Of a stretch of 64,000 bases of DNA, positions 34,623 through 43,545 are shown in pieces. The notes beneath the pieces were generated by a model, which did no database searches, was not told the origin of the DNA, and saw nothing but the letters and a program-made list of their open reading frames with translations. The DNA comes from Paenibacillus sp. FSL R5-0517. GTDB lineage: Bacteria > Bacillota > Bacilli > Paenibacillales > Paenibacillaceae. The position numbers and the translations under genes are program-made. The stretch lies in NCBI RefSeq assembly GCF_037974355.1, contig NZ_CP150235.1:5084001-5148000 (forward strand). Reading direction: 5' to 3'. The number at the start of each line of letters is the position of its first letter. Position 1 is the first letter of the stretch.

Positions 34623-36527
34623 TTAAGCTTTCGCTGTGAACAACAAGTCTTTTTCCTTGATCGTCGTGCGACCAGCAGACTCAATAGACTCATATTGATG
34701 CATGTTTGTAATAATAACGGGTGTAATCGTTGTATAACCGGCTTTTTCGATCTGTTCCCGGTCGAACTCCATCAGTACATCACCTACAGCAACCTTTGCA
34801 CCTGCTTGAACTTTAGGAGAGAAGAATTGACCTTTCAGCTTCACGGTATCAATCCCAATATGAATCAACATCTCTGCGCCTGTATCACTTACCAGACCAA
34901 TAGCATGTCCGCTCTTCGATAACGAGAACACAGTACCGTTAATTGGAGAAACCACACGTCCTTCAGTTGGTTGAATCGCAAATCCTTTACCCATAATCTC
35001 TTCAGAGAATGCAGGGTCCGGCACTTCGCTCAGCGGTTTAACTTCACCCGTGATTGGGCTGAATACTTGCTCATCTTGTGCTTTTGCTTCTTCAGTTACA
35101 ACAGCAGAAGTTGTTGCTGCTGCTGTTGCAGGCTCAGCTACTGGTGCAGCTGGCTCCGATGCATTTTCTTCTTCGAATCCAAGAATATACGTTAGAACTG
35201 CCGCAGCTACGATAGCAATCAGACCACCAGCCAACGCATAGAGCAGTGTGCTAATTGCCGGACTGATAAATGCTGCGATACTTGGCAGACCCACTAGACC
35301 TGTAAGCACATAAGCTTTAACATTGACGATCCCCATGAATCCGCCTGCGATAGCTCCACCAATAAGAGCTGCAATAAATGGTTTTTTGAACTTCATGTTG
35401 ATACCATACATCGCTGGTTCCGTAATTCCCATAATAGCCGTAAGACCTGTCGAATAGGCAAGGGATTTGGTTTTGCTATTTCTCGATCTGAGACCCACAC
35501 CAAATGCTGCACCACCTTGTGCCAGGTTAGCTGCAAACATCAGTGGAATAATAAAGTCGTAACCCAGTGTTGTCATTGAACCGACAATGATTGGCAACAG
35601 TGCATAGTGCATACCTGTGATGATCAGCAGTGACATCGTACCACCAATCAGGATACTTGCGAAGATGGACATATTATCGAACAACCATGAAATACCACCG
35701 GACAAACCATTACCAAGAACCGTACCCAATGGTCCAACAGTCATCAACGTCAGTGGAACCATAATCAACAGGGTAACCGTCGGAACAATCAGAAGTTTCA
35801 ATGAAGCATGTGTAACACGATCAACAGCTTTCTCGACATAAGAAGCAATCCAGATGGCGAGAATGATCGGAATTACCGTAGAAGAATATGTCGCTGCTAT
35901 AACCTTAATTCCCACAAATGTGGTATCACCATTGGCAAGCAATGCTGTAATCGTCGGATGCATAATACCCGCTGCGAGCGCTGCAGCAATATACATATTA
36001 CTACCCAGCTTACGTGCAGCACTAATTGCTAGAATGATTGGCAGGAAGTAGAAGGCACCATCCCCGATTGCAGACAAGATGATATAGGTTGAGCTGGTAT
36101 CAGACAACCAGCCCAGGGCTACAAGGATCGCCACGATCCCTTTGATCATACCTGCACCCGTAATGGCTGGCAGGATTGGAGTAAATACTCCTGAGATGAA
36201 GTCGAACAGCGCACTTATTGGATTTCTCTTTTTCTTTTCTCCAGTTGAAGCAGCTGATGATGCATTATCTGCGGTTGGTGATTTGGACATGTTGCCAACA
36301 AGTGCGTTATACACGACAGGTACATCGTTACCGATGATAACCTGGAACTGTCCGCCGTTCTCCATCACGCCCATCACGCCTGGTGTATTTTTTAGCGTCG
36401 CTTTGTCCGCTTTTTGGTTGTCATTCAGGTTAAATCTGAGTCTTGTCATACAGTGAGTGACTTGATCGATATTCTCTTCGCCACCAACAAGCTTCAAAAT
36501 ATCCTTGGACAATTGTTGTTTATCCAT
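34623..36527 (-). CDS. bglP: Beta-glucoside PTS transporter, EIIBCA
   Basis: 634 residues with all three PTS domains. EIIB occupies about 1-85, with the phosphorylated Cys26 in THCMTRLRF. EIIC occupies about 105-465, with many helices and the conserved MGITEPAMYGINMKFKKPFIAALIGGAIAGGFMG loop. A linker rich in Ala and Glu then leads to EIIA at about 500-634, with the phospho-His in AEMLIHIGIDTVKLKG. It transports and phosphorylates aryl- or alkyl-beta-glucosides such as salicin or cellobiose-type disaccharides. A RAT/terminator lies just before the gene. The neighbouring LicT relieves termination, and EIIB usually phosphorylates LicT as negative control. Confidence 0.92.
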   Translation of the reverse strand: MDKQQLSKDILKLVGGEENIDQVTHCMTRLRFNLNDNQKADKATLKNTPGVMGVMENGGQFQVIIGNDVPVVYNALVGNMSKSPTADNASSAASTGEKKKRNPISALFDFISGVFTPILPAITGAGMIKGIVAILVALGWLSDTSSTYIILSAIGDGAFYFLPIILAISAARKLGSNMYIAAALAAGIMHPTITALLANGDTTFVGIKVIAATYSSTVIPIILAIWIASYVEKAVDRVTHASLKLLIVPTVTLLIMVPLTLMTVGPLGTVLGNGLSGGISWLFDNMSIFASILIGGTMSLLIITGMHYALLPIIVGSMTTLGYDFIIPLMFAANLAQGGAAFGVGLRSRNSKTKSLAYSTGLTAIMGITEPAMYGINMKFKKPFIAALIGGAIAGGFMGIVNVKAYVLTGLVGLPSIAAFISPAISTLLYALAGGLIAIVAAAVLTYILGFEEENASEPAAPVAEPATAAATTSAVVTEEAKAQDEQVFSPITGEVKPLSEVPDPAFSEEIMGKGFAIQPTEGRVVSPINGTVFSLSKSGHAIGLVSDTGAEMLIHIGIDTVKLKGQFFSPKVQAGAKVAVGDVLMEFDREQIEKAGYTTITPVIITNMHQYESIESAGRTTIKEKDLLFTAKA

Positions 36528-36561
36528 TGTGTTTTGCTCCTTTTATGTGTAATGAAGGTTA

Positions 36562-36651
36562 AAAAAAAACCTAAACACTGAATAATGACAAAGCAGAAAA
36601 GCTTATCATTATTCAACGTTTAGGTTTTGCCTTTTTAGCAGTAACAATCCT
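36562..36651 (-). promoter_or_regulatory. RAT antiterminator and terminator before bglP
   Basis: On the minus strand, GGATTGTTACTG and AGGCAAAACC (36651-36621) form the LicT-type RAT. They overlap a terminator with AACCTAAAC-type arms and a run of nine U residues. The RAT starts only 5 nt after the licT stop codon, so it is an internal attenuator of the operon. Confidence 0.9.
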
Positions 36652-36655
36652 AATT

Positions 36656-37507
36656 TTATTCAATTGTTTGTTCATTTCTGACAATTCGTTCAATATGAAT
36701 GGTTAGATACAGTATTTCTTCCTTGGACAACACCCGATTATAGATCTTACGCGTATAGTCACTGATCCTTACTGCACATGCATGTGCTTCAGGATACTGC
36801 TTGCTCACCAAGTCATGAAGCGGATTATCTTCTTCTTTATCTTCAATTGCCGTCCCTTGCAATACACGTTGGGCAAAGAACTTCAGATGAGTTAAAAATC
36901 GATAATAACTCAATGAATCTTCATCAAGTTCAATCACAAAGCTGCGTCTTACGATATTAAGAATGTCCTTAACGATGTTTGTAATACTGATCGTTTCCCT
37001 CATCTCACCGTTCATCTGGGCATTGACCAGATGCATCGCAATGAATGCGCATTCGTCTTCGGGAAGCAGGACACCTAATGTTTCCTCAATAATCTGTAGC
37101 GCCTTAAGTCCAATGGCATATTCCTTCCGGTACATGCGCTTGATCTCCCAGAACAATGCGTTACGGATCTGCAATCCTTGACGATGTCGATCAATGGCAA
37201 AATGAATATGATCCGTCAGTGAAATGTAGATGCTCTCATGCAGCTTCTCACCCAACACCGTCTCGGCATAACGGATAATCTCATCCGAGCACTCGACATA
37301 TTCAACCGGGATATCTGACAGAAGCGTTTTAAGTTTCTGTGATACTTCCTTACTTTCAAGCGAGAATATTTTTTCGACGAGACTCTCGTCTATCGATTCA
37401 CCAGTATGCTTTTTGAAGGCAATTCCACGCCCCATAACGACCAGCTCGTTTCCTCCCGGATCAATTACGGTAACTACGTTGTTGTTCAGCACCTTCTCAA
37501 TTTTCAT
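36656..37507 (-). CDS. licT: LicT/BglG family transcription antiterminator
   Basis: A 283-residue RNA-binding antiterminator. Residues 1-55 are the co-antiterminator domain (MKIEKVLNNNVVTVIDPGGNELVVMGRGIAF). Two PTS-regulation domains follow. The phosphorylation-site histidines fall at His100, His159 and His207, the same numbers as reported for Bacillus subtilis LicT, and His271 corresponds to its last site. When the sugar is present, EIIB does not phosphorylate PRD1 and HPr phosphorylates PRD2. The dimer then binds the RAT hairpin and prevents termination. RAT sites lie before licT itself, bglP, both glucosidases and the esterase at 13.7 kb. Confidence 0.93.
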   Translation of the reverse strand: MKIEKVLNNNVVTVIDPGGNELVVMGRGIAFKKHTGESIDESLVEKIFSLESKEVSQKLKTLLSDIPVEYVECSDEIIRYAETVLGEKLHESIYISLTDHIHFAIDRHRQGLQIRNALFWEIKRMYRKEYAIGLKALQIIEETLGVLLPEDECAFIAMHLVNAQMNGEMRETISITNIVKDILNIVRRSFVIELDEDSLSYYRFLTHLKFFAQRVLQGTAIEDKEEDNPLHDLVSKQYPEAHACAVRISDYTRKIYNRVLSKEEILYLTIHIERIVRNEQTIE

Positions 37508-37540
37508 TTCTTCACATCACCTTGCACCGTCAAAGTAGTA

Positions 37541-37613
37541 AAAGGCAAAACCAAAGCAGGTCACGAAATATGCCCCGCCTCTGGTTTTGCCTGATTGAAC
37601 AGTAACAATCCAG
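37541..37613 (-). promoter_or_regulatory. RAT antiterminator and terminator before licT
   Basis: On the minus strand GGATTGTTACTG and CAGGCAAAACC (37613-37581) form the RAT. The terminator pairs GGCAAAACCAGAGGC-type bases with a GGTTTTGCC arm and ends in TTTTA. licT is therefore autoregulated. Confidence 0.85.
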
Positions 37614-37670
37614 TATTCATTAGCCTTAGGCCCATCTTACCATATAATTATCCATCTGACAATGTTTTTG

Positions 37671-37684
37671 TGAAAGCGGTTAAT
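37671..37684 (+). promoter_or_regulatory. Candidate cre (CcpA) site upstream of licT
   Basis: TGAAAGCGGTTAAT matches the cre consensus TGWNANCGNTNWCA at all but the last two positions. It lies between the glucosidase stop and the licT RAT, where a separate licT promoter could be. Confidence 0.4.
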
Positions 37685-37739
37685 GTGCATTAATATGACA
37701 TAAGAAGGTGCATAACAACCATGCCTTAAGAACTACTAT

Positions 37740-39164
37740 TTACTTATTGTTACGTTTAAGACTTGCGCCATTTGTATCAATAACTTCTTTGTACCAGTGG
37801 AAAGATTTTTTCTTGTAACGATCCAGTGTTCCTGAACCATCATTGTTGCGATCGACATAGATGAAACCATATCGTTTCTTCATCTCTGCTGTTGAAGCAC
37901 TCACCAGGTCAATACAGCCCCATGACGTATAACCCATCACTTCCACGCCATCCTCAAGAGCTTCACCCACTTGTACCAAGTGGTCATTCAAGTATTGAAT
38001 ACGGTAATCATCGTTCACCGTTTTATTGCCATTTTCGTCGGTGATCAGCTCATCTACTGCGCCCAGACCATTTTCGACAATAAACAATGGTTTTTGATAT
38101 CGGTCCCAGTATTTGTTCAAGGTTACGCGCAGTCCTTGCGGATCGATCTGCCAGCCCCACTCGCTCGCTTGGAGATAAGGGTTTTGTACCCCTGCAAACA
38201 AGTTGCCTTTTCCTTCAATACGTTTCTGGGGATCACCTGTCTCACAGATACTTACATAATAGCTGAACGAGATAAAGTCTACGGTGTGCTTCAGAATTTC
38301 AGCGTCGCCGTCTTCAAACTTGATATTGATATTATTTGCTTTGAAATAACGATTAATGTATTTCGGATAGTAACCACGCGCATGGATATCAGCAAAGATA
38401 TCATTGCGCTGTTCAGCATGCATCGCTGCAACCACATCATCCGGATTCGGAGTCAGCGGATACGTAGGCATGCTCAGTACCATACAGCCAATTTTGGCTT
38501 CAGGCATAATTTCATGTCCCAGTTTCACTGCTAACGCACTGGCTACCAATTCATGATGGATTGCTTGATACAGATCCTGTTTGGACAGTTCTGCTTTTGG
38601 CGTATAGATCCCGCCGCTCATGAATGGCTCCTCCAGAATGGAGTTAATTTCGTTGAACGTCAGCCAGTATTTCACTTTGCCTTTGAAACGGTTGAAGAGC
38701 ACCGTTACATAACGCTCGTAGAACTCAATCATTTTACGGTTAACCCATCCATCATATGTTTTGGACAAATGTAGCGGTGTCTCATAGTGAGAGATGGTTA
38801 CGAGGGGTTCAATGCCGTACTTATGGCACTCATCGAACAGATCATCATAGAATTGCAGACCCTTCTCGTTTGGTTCCAATTCATCACCTTTAGGAAAGAT
38901 ACGGGACCAGGCGATAGATGTACGGAACACTTTGAAGCCCATTTCAGCAAACAGCTTAACATCTTCTTTGTAACGGTTATAAAAGTCAATCCCGATCAGT
39001 TTCAGGTTATCCTCAGTAGGTCCTTCCGTTCTGGGCGTTGTAATCCCGTGCGGCATTACGTCTTGAACAGAAAGGCCCTTGCCATCTGTATTATAAGCTC
39101 CTTCAAGTTGGTTGGCTGCTACAGCTCCGCCCCATAGGAAATCCTTCGGAAATGGTGTTGTCAT
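37740..39164 (-). CDS. 6-phospho-beta-glucosidase (GH1)
   Basis: A 474-residue cytoplasmic enzyme of glycoside hydrolase family 1. Family markers are the opening FPKDFLWGGAVAANQLEGAY, ISHYETPLHL, the acid/base Glu in WLTFNEINS and the nucleophile Glu in PLFIVENGLGAVD. The 6-phosphate-binding loop near the C-terminus reads SASTAEMKKRYGFIYVD, with the Ser/Lys/Tyr pattern of phospho-beta-glucosidases. It should split phosphorylated beta-glucosides brought in by BglP. It lies 191 bp after the first glucosidase gene and has its own RAT/terminator, so it can be controlled separately from it. Confidence 0.9.
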   Translation of the reverse strand: MTTPFPKDFLWGGAVAANQLEGAYNTDGKGLSVQDVMPHGITTPRTEGPTEDNLKLIGIDFYNRYKEDVKLFAEMGFKVFRTSIAWSRIFPKGDELEPNEKGLQFYDDLFDECHKYGIEPLVTISHYETPLHLSKTYDGWVNRKMIEFYERYVTVLFNRFKGKVKYWLTFNEINSILEEPFMSGGIYTPKAELSKQDLYQAIHHELVASALAVKLGHEIMPEAKIGCMVLSMPTYPLTPNPDDVVAAMHAEQRNDIFADIHARGYYPKYINRYFKANNINIKFEDGDAEILKHTVDFISFSYYVSICETGDPQKRIEGKGNLFAGVQNPYLQASEWGWQIDPQGLRVTLNKYWDRYQKPLFIVENGLGAVDELITDENGNKTVNDDYRIQYLNDHLVQVGEALEDGVEVMGYTSWGCIDLVSASTAEMKKRYGFIYVDRNNDGSGTLDRYKKKSFHWYKEVIDTNGASLKRNNK

Positions 39165-39260
39165 GTCAATCCTTCCTCTCTAAGTAACGGTATTTTCATT
39201 CTTTGTTTAAATGCTTTCCTCTATCCTTTTCCGACAGGAAAAAGCGGACAATCTCCAACC

Positions 39261-39343
39261 AAAAGGGCTGACAGGGACATTGGATTCCCTGCTTGCCAAC
39301 TTTCGTGTTAGGTTTTGCCCGCTTCCTGTGCGGTAACAATCCT
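39261..39343 (-). promoter_or_regulatory. RAT antiterminator and terminator before the second glucosidase
   Basis: On the minus strand GGATTGTTACCG and GCGGGCAAAACC (39343-39310) form the RAT. A terminator-like hairpin with CAGGGA/TCCCTG and GGC/GCC pairing (39297-39266) and CUUUU follows 12 nt later. The overlap between the two structures is less clear here than in the other copies. Confidence 0.75.
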
Positions 39344-39355
39344 GTGAAGAGCGAG

Positions 39356-40813
39356 TTACAGTTGCTCACCATTGCTGGAGATTACGTTTTTGTACCAGTC
39401 GAATGAATCCTTCTTGGAACGTTTCAGTGTTCCGTTACCTTCGTCGTCCAGATCCACGTAGATGAAACCATAACGTTTGGACATTTCGGAAGTGGACATG
39501 CTCACCAGGTCAATCGGACCCCATGCTGTAAATCCAATCAGATCCACACCATCTTTGATGGCTTCTTTCATTTGTTCGATGTGTTTTTTCAGGTAATCCA
39601 CACGATAGGAGTCATGGATCGAACCATCTTCTTCAACTTTATCATAGGCACCCAAACCATTTTCCACGATGAACAATGGTTTCTGGTAACGATCCCAGAA
39701 GTTGTTCAGGGTTACGCGCAGACCGATCGGATCGATCTCCCAGCCCCAGTCGGACGCTTCCAGATAAGGGTTTTTCACGCCACCAGTCAAGTTGCCGGAT
39801 GTCTCTGCTTCGTTGGCAGAAGCCGATTTGGTCACGGACATGTAGTAACTGAAGGAGATGAAATCAACTGTATTGTTGAGCAGAATTTCATCATCGCCCG
39901 CTTCTTTTTGAATGACAATGTTGTTCTCTTCAAAATAACGAGCCATATAGTTCGGGTACTTACCACGAGCATGCATGTCCGTGAAGAAGAGGTTAATCTG
40001 ATTCTCATGCTGAGCCAAACGAACATCTACCGGATTACATGTGGCTGCATAAGTTTCCATACGAGCAAGCATACAGCCGACTTGGGAACCAGGGATAATT
40101 TCGTGTGCAAGCTTCGTTACCATGGCACTTGCTACAAATTGATGATGAAGCGCTTGATACGTCGTTTGCAGCTTGTTGTCCACTTTATCGATCAGAATGC
40201 CGCCGCCAGTGTATGGGCTGAATAGCATGACGTTAATCTCATTGAACGTCAGCCAGTATTTCACTTTATTTTTATAACGCTTAAATACCGTTTCAGCATA
40301 TCTAACATAGTGCTGAATTACTTCACGACCAGCCCAGCCATTATATTTTTGCGTCAAGCCAAGCGGAGTCTCGTAGTGAGACAATGTAACGAGCGGCTCA
40401 ATGCCATATTTCAACAATTCGTCGAATACTTCATCGTAGAATTTCAAACCTGCTTCATTTGGCTCTTGATCATAACCGTTCGGGAAAATGCGTGCCCAGT
40501 GAATGGATAAGCGGAATACTTTGAAGCCCATTTCAGCGAACAATGCAATATCTTCTCTAAAGTGATGGTAAAAATCGATACCAAAACGTTTCGGGAAACG
40601 TTCTTCAATTTTGCCGGAGAGAATCTCTTCAATTCGGGAAGAGGAAATTTCCATGGCATGTCCGCCTGTACGCTTCTCTTTCGGAACATGAGCAATCATG
40701 TCCGCTGTGGAGAGGCCTTTGCCGTCCTTATCGAATGCACCCTCCAATTGATTGGCAGCTGTAGCGCCGCCCCATAGGAAGTTTTCGGGGAATCCTTTTT
40801 TTGCCGTGGTCAT
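39356..40813 (-). CDS. 6-phospho-beta-glucosidase (GH1)
   Basis: 485 residues from the ATG at 40813 (AGAGG 9 nt away). A GH1 enzyme like its neighbour, with FPENFLWGGATAANQLEGA, LSHYETPLGL, acid/base Glu in WLTFNEIN, nucleophile in PLFIVENGLGAYD and the phosphate-binding segment SMSTSEMSKRYGFIYVD. It is longer at the N-terminus and similar but clearly not identical to the second enzyme, so the two may prefer different aglycones or linkages. It is the first gene of the beta-glucoside locus and has its own RAT leader. Confidence 0.9.
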   Translation of the reverse strand: MTTAKKGFPENFLWGGATAANQLEGAFDKDGKGLSTADMIAHVPKEKRTGGHAMEISSSRIEEILSGKIEERFPKRFGIDFYHHFREDIALFAEMGFKVFRLSIHWARIFPNGYDQEPNEAGLKFYDEVFDELLKYGIEPLVTLSHYETPLGLTQKYNGWAGREVIQHYVRYAETVFKRYKNKVKYWLTFNEINVMLFSPYTGGGILIDKVDNKLQTTYQALHHQFVASAMVTKLAHEIIPGSQVGCMLARMETYAATCNPVDVRLAQHENQINLFFTDMHARGKYPNYMARYFEENNIVIQKEAGDDEILLNNTVDFISFSYYMSVTKSASANEAETSGNLTGGVKNPYLEASDWGWEIDPIGLRVTLNNFWDRYQKPLFIVENGLGAYDKVEEDGSIHDSYRVDYLKKHIEQMKEAIKDGVDLIGFTAWGPIDLVSMSTSEMSKRYGFIYVDLDDEGNGTLKRSKKDSFDWYKNVISSNGEQL

Positions 40814-40885
40814 GAACAACAACCTCTTTTCGAAATTTATTTTGGTTTTTCCAACTGAAAAATGGTGTGATTTAGAGCAGAAAAC

Positions 40886-40981
40886 AAGAAAAACCTAAAC
40901 TCAAGGTAAAATAGCACCAAAAAAAGGGGCCTTCATTTCACCATCAGTTTAGGTTTTGCCTGTCTTCACAGTTACAATCCA
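40886..40981 (-). promoter_or_regulatory. RAT antiterminator and terminator before the first glucosidase
   Basis: On the minus strand GGATTGTAACTG and CAGGCAAAACC (40981-40950) form the RAT. The overlapping terminator pairs AACCTAAACT (40955-40946 region) with AGTTTAGGTT and continues into a T-rich tract. Another cre-like sequence (TGTAAGCG, 41025-41032) lies just upstream. Confidence 0.88.
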
Positions 40982-41104
40982 TCAAAAGATGTTATTGCGT
41001 ATTCTGTTGTGTTTGCTCTTGTAATGTAAGCGTAACATATCTATTTTGCAAAATCAACTTCACTGGATCATAGGATCGTTCACCCATTCTTTCCATAACA
41101 AAAA

Positions 41105-41398
41105 TTAACGTGGCATATGCATAATGGCTGCCCTTAATGCCTGCGCTCCCTCCTCGGTTTCCAGGTATGTAGCAGGACTTTGGTCCCCTAAAGCCGGGAT
41201 ATCTTTCATGATCCATTCAAAAGTGTACTCCCCCATTTCATACAAAAGTACCCGACTTATGTCCGCCGGAATCCCATGTATTCGCGCACGTTTTACCCAC
41301 GCAGGGTCCAGTTTATTTTCAAATTCTTCAAACAGTTCGGAAAATGAGTCCCAGCTTGCCTGCTTAAACTCTCTGAAATACATATCTTTCATACTCAT
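41105..41398 (-). CDS. MbcA/ParS/Xre antitoxin-like small protein
   Basis: 97 residues; GGGAG precedes the ATG. The last third (MKDIPALGDQSPATYLETEEGAQALRAAIMHM) resembles the C-terminal domain of MbcA/ParS/Xre (DUF2384) antitoxins, where a short motif with D-x-x-P-A-x-x-L-x-T-x-E-G is typical. The N-terminal part lacks a clear helix-turn-helix. No RES- or ParT-type toxin gene is adjacent, so it may be an orphan. The call rests on a short segment. Confidence 0.5.
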   Translation of the reverse strand: MSMKDMYFREFKQASWDSFSELFEEFENKLDPAWVKRARIHGIPADISRVLLYEMGEYTFEWIMKDIPALGDQSPATYLETEEGAQALRAAIMHMPR

Positions 41399-41546
41399 GT
41401 AAATTCACTCCCTGGATTGCAATTAATAACACCGAAGTCCTATCTGACACAATTCATCCTTAAGCCGCTTGAATCCGTTTCTGTAACAGGTAGACTTAAT
41501 TTTAAATGTTTTTAGGGGGAAAGACTAGTACAGGAGGATTCAACAA

Positions 41547-42611
41547 ATGACTTATGAAGAAAACACATCCGGTTGGGATGCAATTGATAAAACCATCGGT
41601 GAGCTATACGGTGAACAGGAGCCGCACCATTATGGAACATCCATTCCTTACATGCTCGGAGGTCCGGACCCTCTCGATGGCATCAGTGTTTATGCAGTGA
41701 ATACACCCATGCCCCACTGGCATTTTGTCACATATGGTTTCTCTGAATTATATGAAAAAGAAATGCAGGATGCATCCAAAAGCGGGTATGGTTTTGAACT
41801 CACATTTCGCCTTACACGCAGTGAAGGAGAGACTTCTCCGCCAGTCTGGGCGCTGAATCTGCTTCAAAATGTAGGACGTTACGTGTTCACTAGCGGAAAT
41901 ATCTTTCAGCCAGGGGATTACATGGACGCCAATGGCCCCATCTGTCTGGAGTCCGATACTTTGTTGACTGCTCTCTCATTTATTGAAGACCCGGATCTAC
42001 CGGCGATCTCTACGCCTAACGGTTCAGTGCAGTTTATTCAGATGGTTGGTATTACAGGTCGGGAGCTGGAAATGATTCAAACATGGAATGCGCGCGGCTT
42101 CCTCTCTGCCTGCTCCAATTTCATGCCCAAATACGTGACCGATCTGATGAGAAATTCGTACGCAGATATTCCTTCTGTTGTACAAGCGGTTGAGCATGGA
42201 ATGGAACAGGACGGATCGAGCACAGCCTTTTTATTCATACAACAACTGGGCTGGGAGTCCCCGCGTAAAAAAATGCTGATAAAGACCGTTCCGGGCAAAC
42301 TCCAGCTTGGAGCCAAACAGGCTGTATTAGTCGGAACCATCCTTCGTAGCCGAATTTCGAAAGGCGAATCTCTGTCCTTGATCGGACCTGAGACCAATAT
42401 TCTATTCGAAGCTGGAGAAGCTCCAGCAGTCGTGGAATCCGACAAACAAGTTACCCTGACGGTGAACACACAGATTGTTGAAGAGCTGGTGCAGAATCTT
42501 CGTCCGGTTGAAGGCACATTCGAGATCGCTTCATTGGATCATATGCTTGTTCAGATTGTTAAAACAGAAATTAAAAACCAGGAAGGGCACGTTATCAAAA
42601 CGATTGGATGA
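41547..42611 (+). CDS. Suppressor-of-fused (SUFU) domain protein
   Basis: 354 residues with AGGAGG before the ATG. The SUFU domain is at about 15-190: GWDAIDKTIGELYGEQEPHHYG, GGPDPLDGISVYAVNTPMPHWHFVTYGFSELYEKE, FELTFRLTRSEGETSPPVWALNLLQNVGRYVF and ITGRELEMIQTWNARGFL. The remainder is a less conserved C-terminal extension. The bacterial SUFU family is widespread and some members sit in toxin-immunity loci; in animals it controls Gli factors. No toxin is adjacent here. A LuxR gene follows 63 bp downstream on the same strand. Confidence 0.88.
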   Translation: MTYEENTSGWDAIDKTIGELYGEQEPHHYGTSIPYMLGGPDPLDGISVYAVNTPMPHWHFVTYGFSELYEKEMQDASKSGYGFELTFRLTRSEGETSPPVWALNLLQNVGRYVFTSGNIFQPGDYMDANGPICLESDTLLTALSFIEDPDLPAISTPNGSVQFIQMVGITGRELEMIQTWNARGFLSACSNFMPKYVTDLMRNSYADIPSVVQAVEHGMEQDGSSTAFLFIQQLGWESPRKKMLIKTVPGKLQLGAKQAVLVGTILRSRISKGESLSLIGPETNILFEAGEAPAVVESDKQVTLTVNTQIVEELVQNLRPVEGTFEIASLDHMLVQIVKTEIKNQEGHVIKTIG

Positions 42612-42674
42612 CGCACCTCGGATTCAATCAGATCCTACGCTTACTAGCGACTGTGCAGGAAGGAGGAATCAAAC

Positions 42675-43436
42675 ATGCCTGCCATTACACTTGCCTCACG
42701 GCACAAGGAGTCCGCCATGCGCAAGCATCTAACAGAAACGGCTCCGTTCAATTATTTACCTAAATCTCAACTGGACAGGCTTCGCAAAAGCAATCATTTC
42801 CTGATTCATGCATTCCAGAACAGCCTCTCACATATTAAAGAGAATTTAACGGGCACTTATCTTTTTCTACTCACAGATATGGACGGTGTGCTTCTCTCCA
42901 TGGATTATAGTCCAGATCTGGAAACTGTAGTAGAAGGTTCACCCATTCGTCCGGGCATGATCTTCACTGCACAGAGCTGTGGAGTCAACGCCATTTCTGT
43001 AACGATGGACAGCAATGAACCTGTGCTTCTGTTGCCCGAGCAGCATGAAAGCCCCTATTTTCAAAGTTGGCATTGCTACGCTGCCCCTCTGTCCATGGAA
43101 TCACAGCATTTCGGTTATCTGGATGTGTCCACCATTAACGCGGATATGCAGGGCGAGCTTATTGCTATTGCCAAGCTGATTCCTGCATATATGCAGAACA
43201 GTTACCAAAATCAGCAGGCTACTGAAGCTTGTGACAAACCAGCGGTAGAGTTCACAGCGCGTCAGTTAACCATTCTGGAAATGATCGCGAAAGGGTTCAC
43301 TGTGAAAGCTATTGCTTTGAAATTGAAAATCAAGGAATGCACTGTGAATCATCATAAAAAAGTGATTTTCAACAAATTAGGTGTGCAATCCAGCACGGAA
43401 GCTGTTTCAATTGCCAGCCGATTGTCTTATTTATAA
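42675..43436 (+). CDS. LuxR-type regulator with GAF-like N-terminal domain
   Basis: 253 residues with AAGGAGG before the ATG. The C-terminal 65 residues form a LuxR/GerE helix-turn-helix: FTARQLTILEMIAKGFTVKAIALKLKIKECTVNHHKKVIFNKLGVQSSTEAV. The N-terminal part (about 50-175), with FLLTDMDGVLLSMDYSPDLETV, IRPGMIFTAQSCGVNAISVTMDSNEPV and WHCYAAPLSMESQHFGYLDVSTI, follows the GAF domain course seen in AcoR-type sensors. It probably binds a small ligand and regulates transcription. The target is unknown. It could be co-transcribed with the SUFU gene. Confidence 0.8.
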   Translation: MPAITLASRHKESAMRKHLTETAPFNYLPKSQLDRLRKSNHFLIHAFQNSLSHIKENLTGTYLFLLTDMDGVLLSMDYSPDLETVVEGSPIRPGMIFTAQSCGVNAISVTMDSNEPVLLLPEQHESPYFQSWHCYAAPLSMESQHFGYLDVSTINADMQGELIAIAKLIPAYMQNSYQNQQATEACDKPAVEFTARQLTILEMIAKGFTVKAIALKLKIKECTVNHHKKVIFNKLGVQSSTEAVSIASRLSYL

Positions 43437-43545
43437 AGGACCCCTATAGATTCCTATAGGTAGTAAATGGGAACGTTTGTGCTACAATTTAGGAAACAAG
43501 CAAGATGTAGAGAGAGAAAACACACACACATTTCAGGAGGGTAAT

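Noticed and set aside
37740..40813. The two GH1 genes as a recent tandem duplication
   Set aside because: They share family motifs but differ widely in between and at the N-termini, so the duplication, if any, is old.
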